Shown here one piece after another: positions 7,750 through 17,219 of a stretch of DNA of 45,379 nt. Under the pieces are notes generated by a model that searched no databases, was not told the DNA's origin, and was given only the letters and a program-made list of their open reading frames with translations. The position numbers and the translations under genes are program-made. Position 1 is the stretch's first letter; every line of letters begins with the position of its first letter. The stretch is from Flavobacteriaceae bacterium (GTDB lineage: Bacteria; Bacteroidota; Bacteroidia; Flavobacteriales; Flavobacteriaceae), in assembly GCA_947457255.1 (NCBI GenBank), contig CANGUZ010000014.1:1-45379 (forward strand), in the 5' to 3' direction.

Positions 7750-8863
7750 CCAATTCGGCATCATAAAAAAACAAAAACATGCTTCCCATCATGTCTTGAT
7801 TGCTACTTGTAGTATTATTAACTTCTAAAACCAATTCGTATTCGTGATTTTTAAACATCCAAACTCCAGATTCTGAACTAAAAGAGTTAATGTTTGAAAG
7901 CCCAATTTTGTTTGAATGGTTCGTTATTTTGCTTTTAAAAATTTCAGTTTTGGTTGTTTTATCCAAGAGCGTTAGTGAAGTAGCAAATGGATGAACATGA
8001 ACCGCAGCAGCGTGTAATCGTAAACTGTCTTTAATTTGTAATTGTTCATCAATAGAGCTGTGATACGTGTTTTTTCCAATAGGAATAACCCAATGCCCTG
8101 ATAATACATTTCCGTCACCATAATCATAACTATGATTCTTAGTTTCTACAGGTATACAATAATCTTTTCCGGGATCAAGTGGACTTTTATAAGGGTCAGA
8201 TTTATTATACGGCAACATGATAAATGCTGTTCTGCTTAATAAGGGTTTAATATTTCTATTTTTTTTAGTATAATCGACAGTAACTTCATGCTTAATACAA
8301 AAATTTGCATCAGTAATATTGTGGTTTAAAGATTCGGTAGTAATATAAAGCAAGTCATTTCCTTTCATCGGAATTCCATATCCTTTTGGAAAAGTAAAAT
8401 TTTCTAATCCATGCGAAAGTGAAGTCAATCTTGGATAATAGATTCCAATTCTCTCATTAAGATTCCAATTGCTAAAATATTTTACTTCATTAAAATCGAT
8501 ATTGGTATGACAAATAAAATCATTAGATACTTGTTTCTTAGTTTTAGAGTCTAATGCTTTAACATGAAAACCAGTAAGCCAAAGTAATGTCGAGTCTTGA
8601 GAAAGTTGAATGTAATTCGAGGATTTTGGTCCCTCCATAGATTTATAAATTCCGTCAATATAAAAAGTTGGGGAAATCATTTTATATTCTAAGTGAGAAT
8701 TATCGATAATCCATTTGTTGTCAACAATTCCAGTTTCCTGAAGGAAAACCGTTTTTATGATTGCTTTATGACGATTAGGCATTTGCCAGTACCAAATTCC
8801 ACCACCAATTGTAATTAGGAACACAAAAACTCCTAAAAATTTATATATCTTTGATTTTGTCAT
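7730..8863 (-). CDS. Membrane-anchored protein resembling copper type II (PHM-like) monooxygenases
   Basis: A 377-residue protein with one N-terminal membrane helix (residues ~8-25) and the rest outside. I see a resemblance to peptidylglycine alpha-hydroxylating monooxygenase (PHM). The pattern VHVHPF (His289, His291) sits like the HTH CuB ligands. A late TTSSNQDMMG...FFYDAE stretch (Met358/359) sits like the Met ligand region (SSDEM...YIMYYMEA in PHM). An FPKGYGIPMKGND stretch (~158-170) sits like the PKGVGF segment of the first domain. The first-domain copper site is less clear: Cys118-His119 where PHM has His-His, and His181 near the third ligand. This is pattern matching from memory, so fold and activity are unproven. 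An exact TAnnTTTG box lies just upstream. It is divergent from the acyltransferases. Confidence 0.8.
   Translation of the reverse strand: MTKSKIYKFLGVFVFLITIGGGIWYWQMPNRHKAIIKTVFLQETGIVDNKWIIDNSHLEYKMISPTFYIDGIYKSMEGPKSSNYIQLSQDSTLLWLTGFHVKALDSKTKKQVSNDFICHTNIDFNEVKYFSNWNLNERIGIYYPRLTSLSHGLENFTFPKGYGIPMKGNDLLYITTESLNHNITDANFCIKHEVTVDYTKKNRNIKPLLSRTAFIMLPYNKSDPYKSPLDPGKDYCIPVETKNHSYDYGDGNVLSGHWVIPIGKNTYHSSIDEQLQIKDSLRLHAAAVHVHPFATSLTLLDKTTKTEIFKSKITNHSNKIGLSNINSFSSESGVWMFKNHEYELVLEVNNTTSSNQDMMGSMFLFFYDAELDSIVNK
8846..8853 (+). promoter_or_regulatory. Putative -7 box for the acyltransferase pair
   Basis: TATCTTTG matches TAnnTTTG. It lies inside the first codons of the divergent gene, 47 bases upstream of the ATG at 8901. 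There is no clear TTG at -33. Confidence 0.4.
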
Positions 8864-8883
8864 AATTTAATCGAATCGAAAAT

Positions 8884-8891
8884 CAAAAATA
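8884..8891 (-). promoter_or_regulatory. Putative -7 box of the PHM-like gene
   Basis: It reads TATTTTTG on the minus strand, 20 bases upstream of the ATG at 8863. Together with the box at 8846-8853 it makes a compact divergent promoter region of 37 intergenic bases. Confidence 0.45.
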
Positions 8892-8900
8892 CAATTTTAA

Positions 8901-10025
8901 ATGATTGAAACTGAACGAAAACCTACCAAACGATTTTTTGGATTGGATTTGTTGCGTGTCATTTCAATTGCACTAGTATTGTGTTCACATACGTCTTGGA
9001 TTTATCCACCAAGCTCAAGTTTATTGGCAAAAGCAGTTGATATGTGTGGTTTTTTTGGCGTTGAGCTTTTTTTTGTTCTTAGCGGTTTTCTTATAGGAAG
9101 TATTATTTACAAGCAATTTTTGCGTGAGGATTATGGATTTAAAACCATGATGACTTTTCTTAATAGACGTATGATTCGAATTTTGCCGAACTATTATTTA
9201 ATAATAATTGTAAATATAATAATTGGTTTTTTTATGGGTTACCCAATTGTAGATGCGTGGAAATATTTTTTCTTTTTTCAGAATTTTGCTACGCCTTTAT
9301 TACCTTTTTTTCCTGAATCGTGGAGTATGCCTATAAAAGAATATGGCTATATAATTACCGTTTTTTTGTTGTTCCTAGGTTCTGTAATTTTTAAGAAAGT
9401 GTCTAGAAAAACACTTTTTTTAGGGGTCATCTCTAGTATGATTCTTTTCTTTTTTTTACTGAAAATTAGTTACAATTTCAATACTCAAAACACAACTATG
9501 GCACAATGGGATATTTCTTTACGTTCTGTAGTTATTTATAGAATTGATACCGTTTTAGCAGGAGTTTTATTTGGTTTTATTTCTTGTGAATATTCTAAAT
9601 TTTGGCAAAAAGAAAAATTCAAATTTGCAACTTTGGGCTTTTTATTAGTTTTTATTTTGCTTTTCTGTCTGGGTTATTTAAAACTAAAAATTGCAGATTT
9701 CCCTTTTTTTTGGAATGTGATTTGTTTACCATTAAATACTGTAGCGTTGGTTTGTTTCTTGCCGTTTTTTTCTGAATGGAAGATTGGTTTATCAAGCATT
9801 CAAAAAGCAGTAGAGCACATAAGCGAATTATCTTATGCAATCTATTTGGTGCATTATAGTATTGTACTTTATTTGATGAAGCATTTTATTGATACTTCCC
9901 ATTTTAGTATCATTCAATTGCATTTGTTTGCAGTATTGTACTTGGTTCTTACCATTTCATTGAGTTACGTTTTGTATACTTTTTTTGAAAAGCCTATAAC
10001 AAAACTCAGAGATATAAAAATTTAA
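8901..10025 (+). CDS. Acyltransferase family 3 membrane protein (copy 1, catalytic residues intact)
   Basis: A 374-residue polytopic membrane protein with about ten hydrophobic helices. Family hallmarks are the R-X10-H motif (Arg19, His30, in LLRVISIALVLCSH), FFGVELFFVLSGFLIG (~51-66), PESW (~134) and the C-terminal ELSYAIYLVH helix with His318. Acyltransferase-3 proteins move acyl (often acetyl) groups across the membrane onto sugars of LPS, peptidoglycan, exopolysaccharide or other glycans. The acceptor cannot be told here. It is followed after 5 bases by a paralogue of identical length. It is divergent from the PHM-like gene. Confidence 0.92.
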   Translation: MIETERKPTKRFFGLDLLRVISIALVLCSHTSWIYPPSSSLLAKAVDMCGFFGVELFFVLSGFLIGSIIYKQFLREDYGFKTMMTFLNRRMIRILPNYYLIIIVNIIIGFFMGYPIVDAWKYFFFFQNFATPLLPFFPESWSMPIKEYGYIITVFLLFLGSVIFKKVSRKTLFLGVISSMILFFFLLKISYNFNTQNTTMAQWDISLRSVVIYRIDTVLAGVLFGFISCEYSKFWQKEKFKFATLGFLLVFILLFCLGYLKLKIADFPFFWNVICLPLNTVALVCFLPFFSEWKIGLSSIQKAVEHISELSYAIYLVHYSIVLYLMKHFIDTSHFSIIQLHLFAVLYLVLTISLSYVLYTFFEKPITKLRDIKI

Positions 10026-10030
10026 ATTAT

Positions 10031-11155
10031 ATGGACAATAATGCAAACGATCATAGAATTTTCGGTTTAGATTTGTTTCGTTCTATTGCAATTCTGATGG
10101 TTTTATTATCTAATTTGCTTTTAATTTATCCTAATTTAAATGATAAGTTGGCTCAAATGCTGATTTTATTTAGTTTTTGGGGTGTTGAGATTTACTTTGT
10201 TTTAAGTGGATTCTTAATTGGAAATATTTTGTTCAACATATATGTTCAGAATGATTTTACAATTCAATCTGTTTTCTCTTTTTTAAAAAAACGTTGGTTT
10301 CGAACCTTTCCTAATTATTTTTTGGTTTTACTTTTAAACATAGTTATTGCTATAATGTTTCATTTTCAAATAGAAAATGTTGGGTGTTATTTTTTCTTTT
10401 TCCAAAATATTTATCATCCAATGATGCCTTTTTTTCCAGAATCATGGGGTTTGTCTGTAATTCAATTTGCCTATTTGATTACTCCTTTTGCTTTATTATT
10501 TTCAACATTTTTGGCTAATTCTGAACACAAATCTAGATTCTTTATTATTGTGATATCAATTCTGATATCGATTTTTATTTTCAATAAAGTTCTGTATTAT
10601 TTAACATCGTCAAATACGACTATCGAGCAATGGAATATTTCTTTGAAATCAGTTGTTGTGTATCGGATAGATACTTTTTTAATTGGAATATTCGCCAGTT
10701 GGATTGCAATAAATTATAATAAACTTTGGTTAAAATATAAAGCAAAGTTGTTTTTTCTTGGATGCTTTTTTTTAATTATGCTATTTGTAGGTGTAGGATA
10801 TTTTAGGGTTTTTATCGAAACGTATCCGTTTTTTTGGAATGTTTTGTATTTGCCATTAGTGTCTACAACATTTGCACTATTTCTTCCAATTTTTTCTAAT
10901 TGGAAATTAGTCCCAAACAGGTTTTCTAGACTCATTACTTTATTGAGTTTACTATCATATTCTATTTATTTATTGCAGTATAGTATTGTATTACAAGTAA
11001 TGAAATTTTGTTTTAATATTAGTGCGTTTTCAATGATACAATTGCATTTTTTTACTTTTATTTACATTATATTAGTTTTTTTTCTAAGTTTTATCATGTA
11101 TAAATACTTTGAAAAACCAATTATGAACTTAGACAGCAATCAAAAATTCAATTGA
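10031..11155 (+). CDS. Acyltransferase family 3 paralogue (copy 2, both key histidines replaced)
   Basis: A 374-residue polytopic membrane protein clearly related to the gene just before it: GLDLFR, WGVEIYFVLSGFLIGN, PFFPESWG, SYSIYL and YFEKPI are shared in the same order. The His of the R-X10-H motif is Asn here (Arg17, Asn28 in VLLSN). The C-terminal YLVH of copy 1 is YLLQ (Gln316). Both histidines are conserved in active members, so this copy is probably not a normal acyltransferase. It may be a regulatory partner or have changed chemistry. The reading frame is intact and of full length, which argues against a decaying pseudogene. It is co-transcribed with copy 1 (5-base gap). Confidence 0.9.
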   Translation: MDNNANDHRIFGLDLFRSIAILMVLLSNLLLIYPNLNDKLAQMLILFSFWGVEIYFVLSGFLIGNILFNIYVQNDFTIQSVFSFLKKRWFRTFPNYFLVLLLNIVIAIMFHFQIENVGCYFFFFQNIYHPMMPFFPESWGLSVIQFAYLITPFALLFSTFLANSEHKSRFFIIVISILISIFIFNKVLYYLTSSNTTIEQWNISLKSVVVYRIDTFLIGIFASWIAINYNKLWLKYKAKLFFLGCFFLIMLFVGVGYFRVFIETYPFFWNVLYLPLVSTTFALFLPIFSNWKLVPNRFSRLITLLSLLSYSIYLLQYSIVLQVMKFCFNISAFSMIQLHFFTFIYIILVFFLSFIMYKYFEKPIMNLDSNQKFN

Positions 11156-11318
11156 ATTCTCTTTTTATACCTAGATTTTTAAATATTTGAATGATAAGAT
11201 TAATTTAAATTACGAATTTTCAATTTTTTAAAATCATGAAAGTTTTAGTCTAATTCTTTTTTAGGATATGTTTAGGATTCCTTAGTGCTAAAAGCTTTTT
11301 ATTCTCAATAAGATTGTT

Positions 11319-11326
11319 TAATTTTG
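11319..11326 (+). promoter_or_regulatory. Putative -7 box of the aconitase gene
   Basis: TAATTTTG matches TAnnTTTG, 44 bases before the ATG at 11371. The -33 position holds a T run rather than a clear TTG. Confidence 0.45.
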
Positions 11327-11370
11327 TGCCACTTATATAAAAAACAGTAATAATATAATTCACTCATAGT

Positions 11371-13638
11371 ATGGCTTTTGATATTGAAATGATTAAAAAA
11401 GTGTATGCAAACATGACTTCTCGTGTTGATGCAGCTCGACAAATAGTAGGACGCCCACTTACATTAACAGAAAAGATTTTATACAATCACCTTTGGGAAG
11501 GAAATCCAACACAAGCTTTTAAAAGAGGGGTAGATTATGTCGATTTTGCACCAGACAGAGTAGCTTGTCAAGATGCAACTGCGCAAATGGCTTTATTGCA
11601 ATTTATGCATGCAGGAAAGAAAACAGTTGCAGTTCCTACAACCGTTCACTGTGATCACTTAATTCAAGCAAAAGTTGGAGCTTCTAGCGATTTAGCTGTA
11701 GCTAATACACAATCTAAAGAAGTTTTTGATTTTCTTTCTTCTGTTTCTAACAAATACGGAATTGGTTTTTGGAAACCAGGTTCAGGAATTATTCACCAAA
11801 TCGTTCTAGAAAACTACGCTTTTCCTGGAGGTTTGATGATTGGTACCGATTCACATACTGTAAATGCAGGAGGATTAGGAATGCTAGCTATTGGTGTTGG
11901 TGGTGCTGATGCAGTTGATGTAATGTCAGGAATGTCATGGGAATTAAAATTCCCTAAATTAATAGGCGTAAAATTGACCGGAAAACTCTCTGGCTGGACT
12001 GCCCCAAAAGACGTAATTCTTAAAGTAGCAGATATTCTTACTGTAAAAGGTGGAACTGGAGCTATTGTTGAATATTTTGGAGAAGGAGCGTTGTCAATGT
12101 CATGTACAGGAAAAGGAACTATTTGTAATATGGGCGCAGAAATTGGAGCTACCACATCTACATTTGGTTATGATGAATCTATGAGAAGATATCTATCTGC
12201 AACTGGTCGTCAGGACGTTGTAGATGCTGCTGATACTGTAGCTTCATATTTAACAGCTGACCCAGAAGTATATGCTGACCCAGCAACTTATTTTGACCAA
12301 GTAATTGAAATAAACCTTTCAGAATTAGAACCACATATTAATGGTCCTTTTACTCCTGACCGTGGAACTCCTGTTTCTCAAATGAAAGCTGAAGCAGCTA
12401 CAAACGGGTGGCCAATTAAAGTAGAATGGGGTTTAATAGGTTCTTGTACCAATTCATCTTATGAGGATATGGCTCGTGCCGCTTCAATTGTAAATCAAGC
12501 AGTCGAATTAGGAATCAGTCCAAAAGCAGAGTTTGGTATTAATCCAGGATCTGAACAAATTAGGTATACAATTGAGAGAGATGGTATGATAGCTACTTTC
12601 GAAAAAATGGGTACTAAAGTTTTTACAAATGCTTGCGGACCATGTATCGGACAATGGGATAGAGCAGGAGCAGATAAAGGAGAGAAAAACACTATTGTTC
12701 ACTCTTTCAACCGTAACTTTTCTAAACGTGCCGATGGTAACCCAAACACTCATGCTTTTGTTACTTCACCAGAAATGGTTGCTGCTTTAGCAATTTCAGG
12801 TCGCTTAGATTTTAATCCTATAACTGATACTTTGATAAACGATAAAGGCGAAGAAGTAAAATTGAGTGCGCCTTATGGTGATGAATTACCTAAAAAAGGA
12901 TTTGCTGTCGAAGATGCAGGATTTCAAGCGCCAGCTGAAGATGGTTCAAAAGTACAAATTGTTGTAAGTGAAACATCAGATCGTTTACAATTATTAGCTC
13001 CATTTGATGCTTGGGACGGAAAAAATATTATGGGAGCTAAATTGCTTATTAAAGCTTTCGGAAAATGTACCACCGATCATATTTCTATGGCTGGACCTTG
13101 GTTGCGTTTCCGAGGACATTTAGATAATATTTCAAATAATATGTTAATAGGTGCTGAAAATGCTTTCAACCAAAAAGCGAATTCAGTTAAAAATCAAATA
13201 ACAGGACAATACGATACTGTTCCTGCAGTAGCTCGTGCATACAAAGCTGCAGGAATTGCTTCAGTTGTAGTAGGAGATCACAATTATGGCGAAGGGTCAT
13301 CTCGTGAGCATGCAGCCATGGAGCCTCGTTTCTTGGGAGTGAAAGCGGTTTTAGTAAAATCATTCGCACGTATTCACGAAACGAACTTGAAAAAACAAGG
13401 AATGTTAGGTCTTACTTTTGCTAACGAAGCAGATTATGATAAGATTCAAGAAGACGATACCATAAATTTTATAGATTTAGTTGATTTTGCTCCAGGCAAA
13501 CCATTAACTCTTGAATTCGTTCACTCAGATGGTTCTAAAGATAGTATCTTAGCTAACCATACCTATAATGATGGACAAATTGGCTGGTTCGTAGCTGGTT
13601 CTGCTTTAAATTTAATTGCAGCTGCAGGAAAAGCATAA
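11371..13638 (+). CDS. acn: Aconitate hydratase, mitochondrial type
   Basis: A 755-residue TCA-cycle enzyme that interconverts citrate and isocitrate through a [4Fe-4S] cluster. The three cluster cysteines are Cys359 (GSCTNSS) and Cys422/Cys425 (ACGPCIGQW), almost the same numbering as the mitochondrial enzyme. Other signatures are [20 protein letters not shown] (~158-177), [15 protein letters not shown] and the swivel-domain [14 protein letters not shown]. The mitochondrial-like class (not AcnB) is usual in Bacteroidota. It appears monocistronic, with its own promoter box and a strong terminator at 13658-13689. Confidence 0.96.
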   Translation: MAFDIEMIKKVYANMTSRVDAARQIVGRPLTLTEKILYNHLWEGNPTQAFKRGVDYVDFAPDRVACQDATAQMALLQFMHAGKKTVAVPTTVHCDHLIQAKVGASSDLAVANTQSKEVFDFLSSVSNKYGIGFWKPGSGIIHQIVLENYAFPGGLMIGTDSHTVNAGGLGMLAIGVGGADAVDVMSGMSWELKFPKLIGVKLTGKLSGWTAPKDVILKVADILTVKGGTGAIVEYFGEGALSMSCTGKGTICNMGAEIGATTSTFGYDESMRRYLSATGRQDVVDAADTVASYLTADPEVYADPATYFDQVIEINLSELEPHINGPFTPDRGTPVSQMKAEAATNGWPIKVEWGLIGSCTNSSYEDMARAASIVNQAVELGISPKAEFGINPGSEQIRYTIERDGMIATFEKMGTKVFTNACGPCIGQWDRAGADKGEKNTIVHSFNRNFSKRADGNPNTHAFVTSPEMVAALAISGRLDFNPITDTLINDKGEEVKLSAPYGDELPKKGFAVEDAGFQAPAEDGSKVQIVVSETSDRLQLLAPFDAWDGKNIMGAKLLIKAFGKCTTDHISMAGPWLRFRGHLDNISNNMLIGAENAFNQKANSVKNQITGQYDTVPAVARAYKAAGIASVVVGDHNYGEGSSREHAAMEPRFLGVKAVLVKSFARIHETNLKKQGMLGLTFANEADYDKIQEDDTINFIDLVDFAPGKPLTLEFVHSDGSKDSILANHTYNDGQIGWFVAGSALNLIAAAGKA

Positions 13639-13657
13639 TTTATTCCTTAAGTTTTAT

Positions 13658-13689
13658 AAAAATCCTTGAAGTTTTTTTCGAGGATTTTT
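13658..13689 (+). terminator. Rho-independent terminator after aconitase
   Basis: The stem AAAAATCCTTGAA (13658-13670) pairs with TTCGAGGATTTTT (13677-13689), with one T-G wobble and a 6-base loop. A T run follows. It begins 20 bases after the aconitase stop. Confidence 0.8.
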
Positions 13690-13977
13690 TTGTTTTATAG
13701 TGATTGTTTTTTTTATCGGGTTTTCGGTATTTTTTTTCTTGTTTAGATTGACTAGGTACATTCTAAATTAATTTATTGATTTTAAAATCATGTTTAAATT
13801 CTTACAAAAAAAATATTTTAACGTATTTAATCGAATTTATTAATCACTTAATCGATTTTTTTATTTTTTTATTTTTTTTAAATATTTATTTGTAGTGCAA
13901 TATTATTAATCCCAAATTAATAGTAAAGCAAAAAACATTTCCCCAAATGTTATTATTAATCTTAACCTACTATTGTT
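13690..13977. other. AT-rich intergenic stretch
   Basis: Nothing coding is visible. The stretch is dominated by T and A runs. A near-match to the -7 box (TTTATTTG, 13885-13892) lies 86 bases before the next ATG. TATTATTAAT occurs twice (around 13901 and 13950). This probably holds the promoter and leader of the 13978 gene. Confidence 0.4.
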
Positions 13978-15567
13978 ATGAAAAAAGTATTACTTATGCT
14001 ACTTTTTACAGTGGCCTTGCATGCACAAACTAAAAGCTATGTGTCTAGCACTGAAAACTTTTCAAATCCTGAAAGAGGATGGTACAGGTACTCTAAAGCT
14101 CAAAGTACAACTACATTTTCTTTCTTAAGTCAATCTTCTTTGACTAGTTCACGGATAAATGAAAAAGTAACTCTAATTTTAAGAATTTATGATTTAGGAG
14201 CGTTTAAGAATACCCCAATTTCTCAAACCTTTTTGAATAATATTCTAAAAGATTTCAATACATTACGCTTATCGGGCGTAAAGGCTATAATTCGTTTTCG
14301 ATATACTGAAGATGATGCTGTTGATGCAACAAAGGCTCAAATCATTTCTCATATCGAACAATTAAAAGCAATTACTATTCCTAATCAAGATGTAATATCT
14401 AATATTGAAGCTGGATTTATAGGTCAGTATGGAGAATGGTATTATACCAATAATTTTGGTAATAATGGAGTTGTTTCTGCCCAAAACCTAGCTGACAGAA
14501 AAGAAATAGGACTAAAAATATTAGAATTAGCTCCAAACAGAATGGTGGCCTTTAGAACACCAAGTTTTCAACAAATAATTAGTGGAACTACCTCAATTTC
14601 ACCTGCCGAAGCTTATAATGGTTCAGCTAAATCTAGGGTTGCATTACATAATGACGCTTTTTTATCTAGTGCTTCTGATGTCGGTACTTTTAAAAATACT
14701 GCTGTCGAGTATCCATATTTAGAAGGGCAGTCTAAATATACTTTTTGTGGTGGAGAATCTAATCAATTGAATAGTACCTATCAAAATTGTACCAATGCTG
14801 TTAATATGTTAAATAAGTTTCATTATAATTATTTAAACATAGGATACTTTGGAGCCACATTAGATTTATGGAAAACAAGTGGCTGTTATGATGAAGTTCA
14901 AAGAAGATTAGGGTATCGATTTGAATTATTGAATTCTACAATTTCAAATAATAGCTTAACTATTAATTTGCAAAATGTTGGCTTTGGAAATGTGTTTAAT
15001 CAAAGAAAAGCATTCATTGTGTTAAGAAATAATTCAACAAATATTGAATATTCTTTTCCTATAAATTCGGATGTGCGTTTATGGCATAGAGGTGCTCAAA
15101 CACAAATTGTTCAAAACTTAAATCTTGATGTGCCAGTAGGAACGTATTCATTATTTTTAAATTTACCAGACCCACAAATAGCGAATCCATTATTCTCTAT
15201 TCAATTTGCTAATGTTGGCGTTTGGGATGCGACTAAAGGGTATAATAATTTGAATCAAACATATACTAAATCAACTACAACGGTTGTGGTAACTCCAGAA
15301 CCAATAGTGGTTCCGCCTCCTGTAGTTGTTGAGCCGGTTGTAACTCCTACTCCAGTTGTTGTTGAACCAGTAAAAATTACTTTGATAAATAATTCGATAA
15401 TTACAGTAACGAATTTGCCAGTGAAAGAATTTAGAGTTGAGGTATACAATTTGTCTGGAAGATTGAGATCGAGATCAACAAATATTTCTAATTTAAGAAG
15501 TGGATTTTATATAGTAAAAGTATTCTCGGGAGGAAATATATACACCCAGAGGATTTATAAAGTTTAA
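13978..15567 (+). CDS. Secreted DUF4874/DUF4832 protein with T9SS type A sorting domain
   Basis: A 529-residue exported protein. Signal peptide at 1-16 (ending LHAQ). An N-terminal DUF4874-like domain begins with the characteristic NPERGWYRY (~25-33) and contains IRFRY and GQYGEWY, suggesting a glycosidase-like TIM barrel. A DUF4832-like region follows (HNDAFLSS ~218, GGESNQLN ~262, WHRG ~364). A low-complexity Pro/Val/Thr/Glu linker lies at ~433-462. A Bacteroidota C-terminal sorting domain (VEVYNLSGRL ... SGFYIVKVFSGG) ends at the last residue. It should pass the outer membrane by T9SS and be attached to the surface or released. Substrate unknown. Confidence 0.85.
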   Translation: MKKVLLMLLFTVALHAQTKSYVSSTENFSNPERGWYRYSKAQSTTTFSFLSQSSLTSSRINEKVTLILRIYDLGAFKNTPISQTFLNNILKDFNTLRLSGVKAIIRFRYTEDDAVDATKAQIISHIEQLKAITIPNQDVISNIEAGFIGQYGEWYYTNNFGNNGVVSAQNLADRKEIGLKILELAPNRMVAFRTPSFQQIISGTTSISPAEAYNGSAKSRVALHNDAFLSSASDVGTFKNTAVEYPYLEGQSKYTFCGGESNQLNSTYQNCTNAVNMLNKFHYNYLNIGYFGATLDLWKTSGCYDEVQRRLGYRFELLNSTISNNSLTINLQNVGFGNVFNQRKAFIVLRNNSTNIEYSFPINSDVRLWHRGAQTQIVQNLNLDVPVGTYSLFLNLPDPQIANPLFSIQFANVGVWDATKGYNNLNQTYTKSTTTVVVTPEPIVVPPPVVVEPVVTPTPVVVEPVKITLINNSIITVTNLPVKEFRVEVYNLSGRLRSRSTNISNLRSGFYIVKVFSGGNIYTQRIYKV

Positions 15568-15616
15568 TAAGGGAAATAAAGATTGATTTTTTTGTATTTA
15601 TGTTTTCTCAAATGAT

Positions 15617-15645
15617 AAACCTGTTCTTTTAAAGAGCAGGTTTTT
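15617..15645 (+). terminator. Rho-independent terminator
   Basis: AAACCTGTTCTT (15617-15628) pairs with AAGAGCAGGTTT (15632-15643), with one wobble, followed by T residues. It lies 50 bases after the DUF4832 gene. Confidence 0.75.
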
Positions 15646-15737
15646 CTGTTTTTAGATGAATTATATTCTAAATTTATATTTCAGTTTCATTTTTTGTTCA
15701 AAAAGTATATCTTTAGCCACACTCTAATCGAAATTTT

Positions 15738-17144
15738 ATGTCAGATTCTAATAAAGATCAATTTAAAAGAGAACTAGGATTACTTGACGGAACAATGCTT
15801 GTCGTTGGTTCTATGATAGGTTCAGGAATATTTATAGTAAGTTCAGATATTGCTCGACAAGTAGGTTCAGCTGGTTGGTTAACCTTAATTTGGCTAATTT
15901 CGGGATTAATCACAATGATTGCTGCCGTAAGTTATGGCGAGTTGAGTTCGATGTTTCCAAAAGCAGGTGGACAATATGTGTATCTAAGAGAAGCCTATGG
16001 GAAATTAATTGCTTTTTTATACGGTTGGAGTTTTTTCGCGGTAATACAGACAGGAACAATTGCGGCCGTTGGGGTTGGATTTTCCAAGTTTGCAGCCTAT
16101 CTATTTCCTTCAATGAGTGATGAAAATATTCTTTTTGAAATAGGTGAATTTAAACTCAATGCAGCTCAAATAGTATCTATAATTACTATTGTTTTCCTAA
16201 CGTATTTAAATAGTCGTGGGGTAAAGAAGAGTAAAATGATGCAAACCATTTTAACAATTATTAAAATTTTATCACTTTTTGGATTAATTATTTTTGGTTT
16301 TCTATTGGCAGCAAAAGCTGAGATTTGGAATGCCAATTGGTCTGATATGTGGGCTACAAAATCATTCGTTAAAGATTCAAGTTCTTGGTTGCCAATAAGT
16401 GGTGTTGCATTAATTTCAGGAATTTCTGCAGCTATGGTAGGTTCTTTGTTTTCTAGCGATGCATGGGTGGGCGTTACATTTATAGCTGCTGAGATAAAAA
16501 ATCCGAAACGAAATGTAGGATTAAGTTTGTTTCTTGGAACTTTTATAGTTACCATAATTTATGTATTAACAAATTTAATGTACCTAGCGGTAATTCCTTT
16601 TGATGAAATTGCAACGGCAAAATCAGATAGGGTTGCTGTTGTAGCTTCGCAATATATTTTTGGAGATATAGGAACTTATATTATTGCCATAATGATTATG
16701 ATTTCAACATTTGCGTGTAATAATGGTTTAATAATGGCAGGAGCTCGTGTCTATTATACTATGGCAAATGACGGATTGTTTTTTAAGAAAGCAGCAAAAC
16801 TTAATGTATCTAGTGTTCCAGCATGGGCTTTGTGGGCACAATGTATTTGGGCTTCGGCATTGTGTTTAACAGGGAAATATGGTGACTTACTAGATTTTGT
16901 GATAATAATCGTTTTGATTTTTTATATTTTGACGATATATGGTATTTTTATTCTTCGTAAAAATAGGCCAAATATAGAAAGACCCTATAAAGCTTTTGGC
17001 TATCCTTTTTTACCCATGTTCTATATAATTGTAGCAAGTGCCATTTCTGTTGCTTTATTGTTTACTAAAACGAGTACTTGTGGTTGGGGTGTTTTAATTA
17101 TGTTAATTGGAATTCCAATTTATTATGTTTCAAAACCAAAATAA
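15738..17144 (+). CDS. APC-family amino-acid permease
   Basis: A 468-residue inner-membrane transporter with about twelve hydrophobic helices. The N-terminal unwound-helix motif GSMIGSGIFIVSSDIA (~24-39) and the AAVSYGELSSMFPKAGGQYVYL block (~62-83) are typical of the APC superfamily (LAT/YkfD-like group). The end is a basic YYVSKPK. Substrate specificity cannot be read from sequence. The neighbouring convergent alanine dehydrogenase and Lrp regulator suggest alanine or a related small neutral amino acid. That link is inference from position only. Confidence 0.9.
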   Translation: MSDSNKDQFKRELGLLDGTMLVVGSMIGSGIFIVSSDIARQVGSAGWLTLIWLISGLITMIAAVSYGELSSMFPKAGGQYVYLREAYGKLIAFLYGWSFFAVIQTGTIAAVGVGFSKFAAYLFPSMSDENILFEIGEFKLNAAQIVSIITIVFLTYLNSRGVKKSKMMQTILTIIKILSLFGLIIFGFLLAAKAEIWNANWSDMWATKSFVKDSSSWLPISGVALISGISAAMVGSLFSSDAWVGVTFIAAEIKNPKRNVGLSLFLGTFIVTIIYVLTNLMYLAVIPFDEIATAKSDRVAVVASQYIFGDIGTYIIAIMIMISTFACNNGLIMAGARVYYTMANDGLFFKKAAKLNVSSVPAWALWAQCIWASALCLTGKYGDLLDFVIIIVLIFYILTIYGIFILRKNRPNIERPYKAFGYPFLPMFYIIVASAISVALLFTKTSTCGWGVLIMLIGIPIYYVSKPK

Positions 17145-17168
17145 AAATAGTAGTTTTGAGAATAAAAG

Positions 17169-17206
17169 AATCCGTCTCGAATCATTAATTTCGTGACGGA
17201 TTTTTT
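17169..17206. terminator. Bidirectional terminator between permease and ald
   Basis: AATCCGTC (17169-17176) pairs with GACGGATT (17195-17202) and is followed by a T run. An A-rich left flank could serve the convergent ald transcript. Confidence 0.7.
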
Positions 17207-17219
17207 ATTATAATTAGAA

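Noticed and set aside
11814..12155. Antisense frame within aconitase (also 12495-12753, 13187-13369)
   Set aside because: Shadow of a strongly conserved gene on the other strand.
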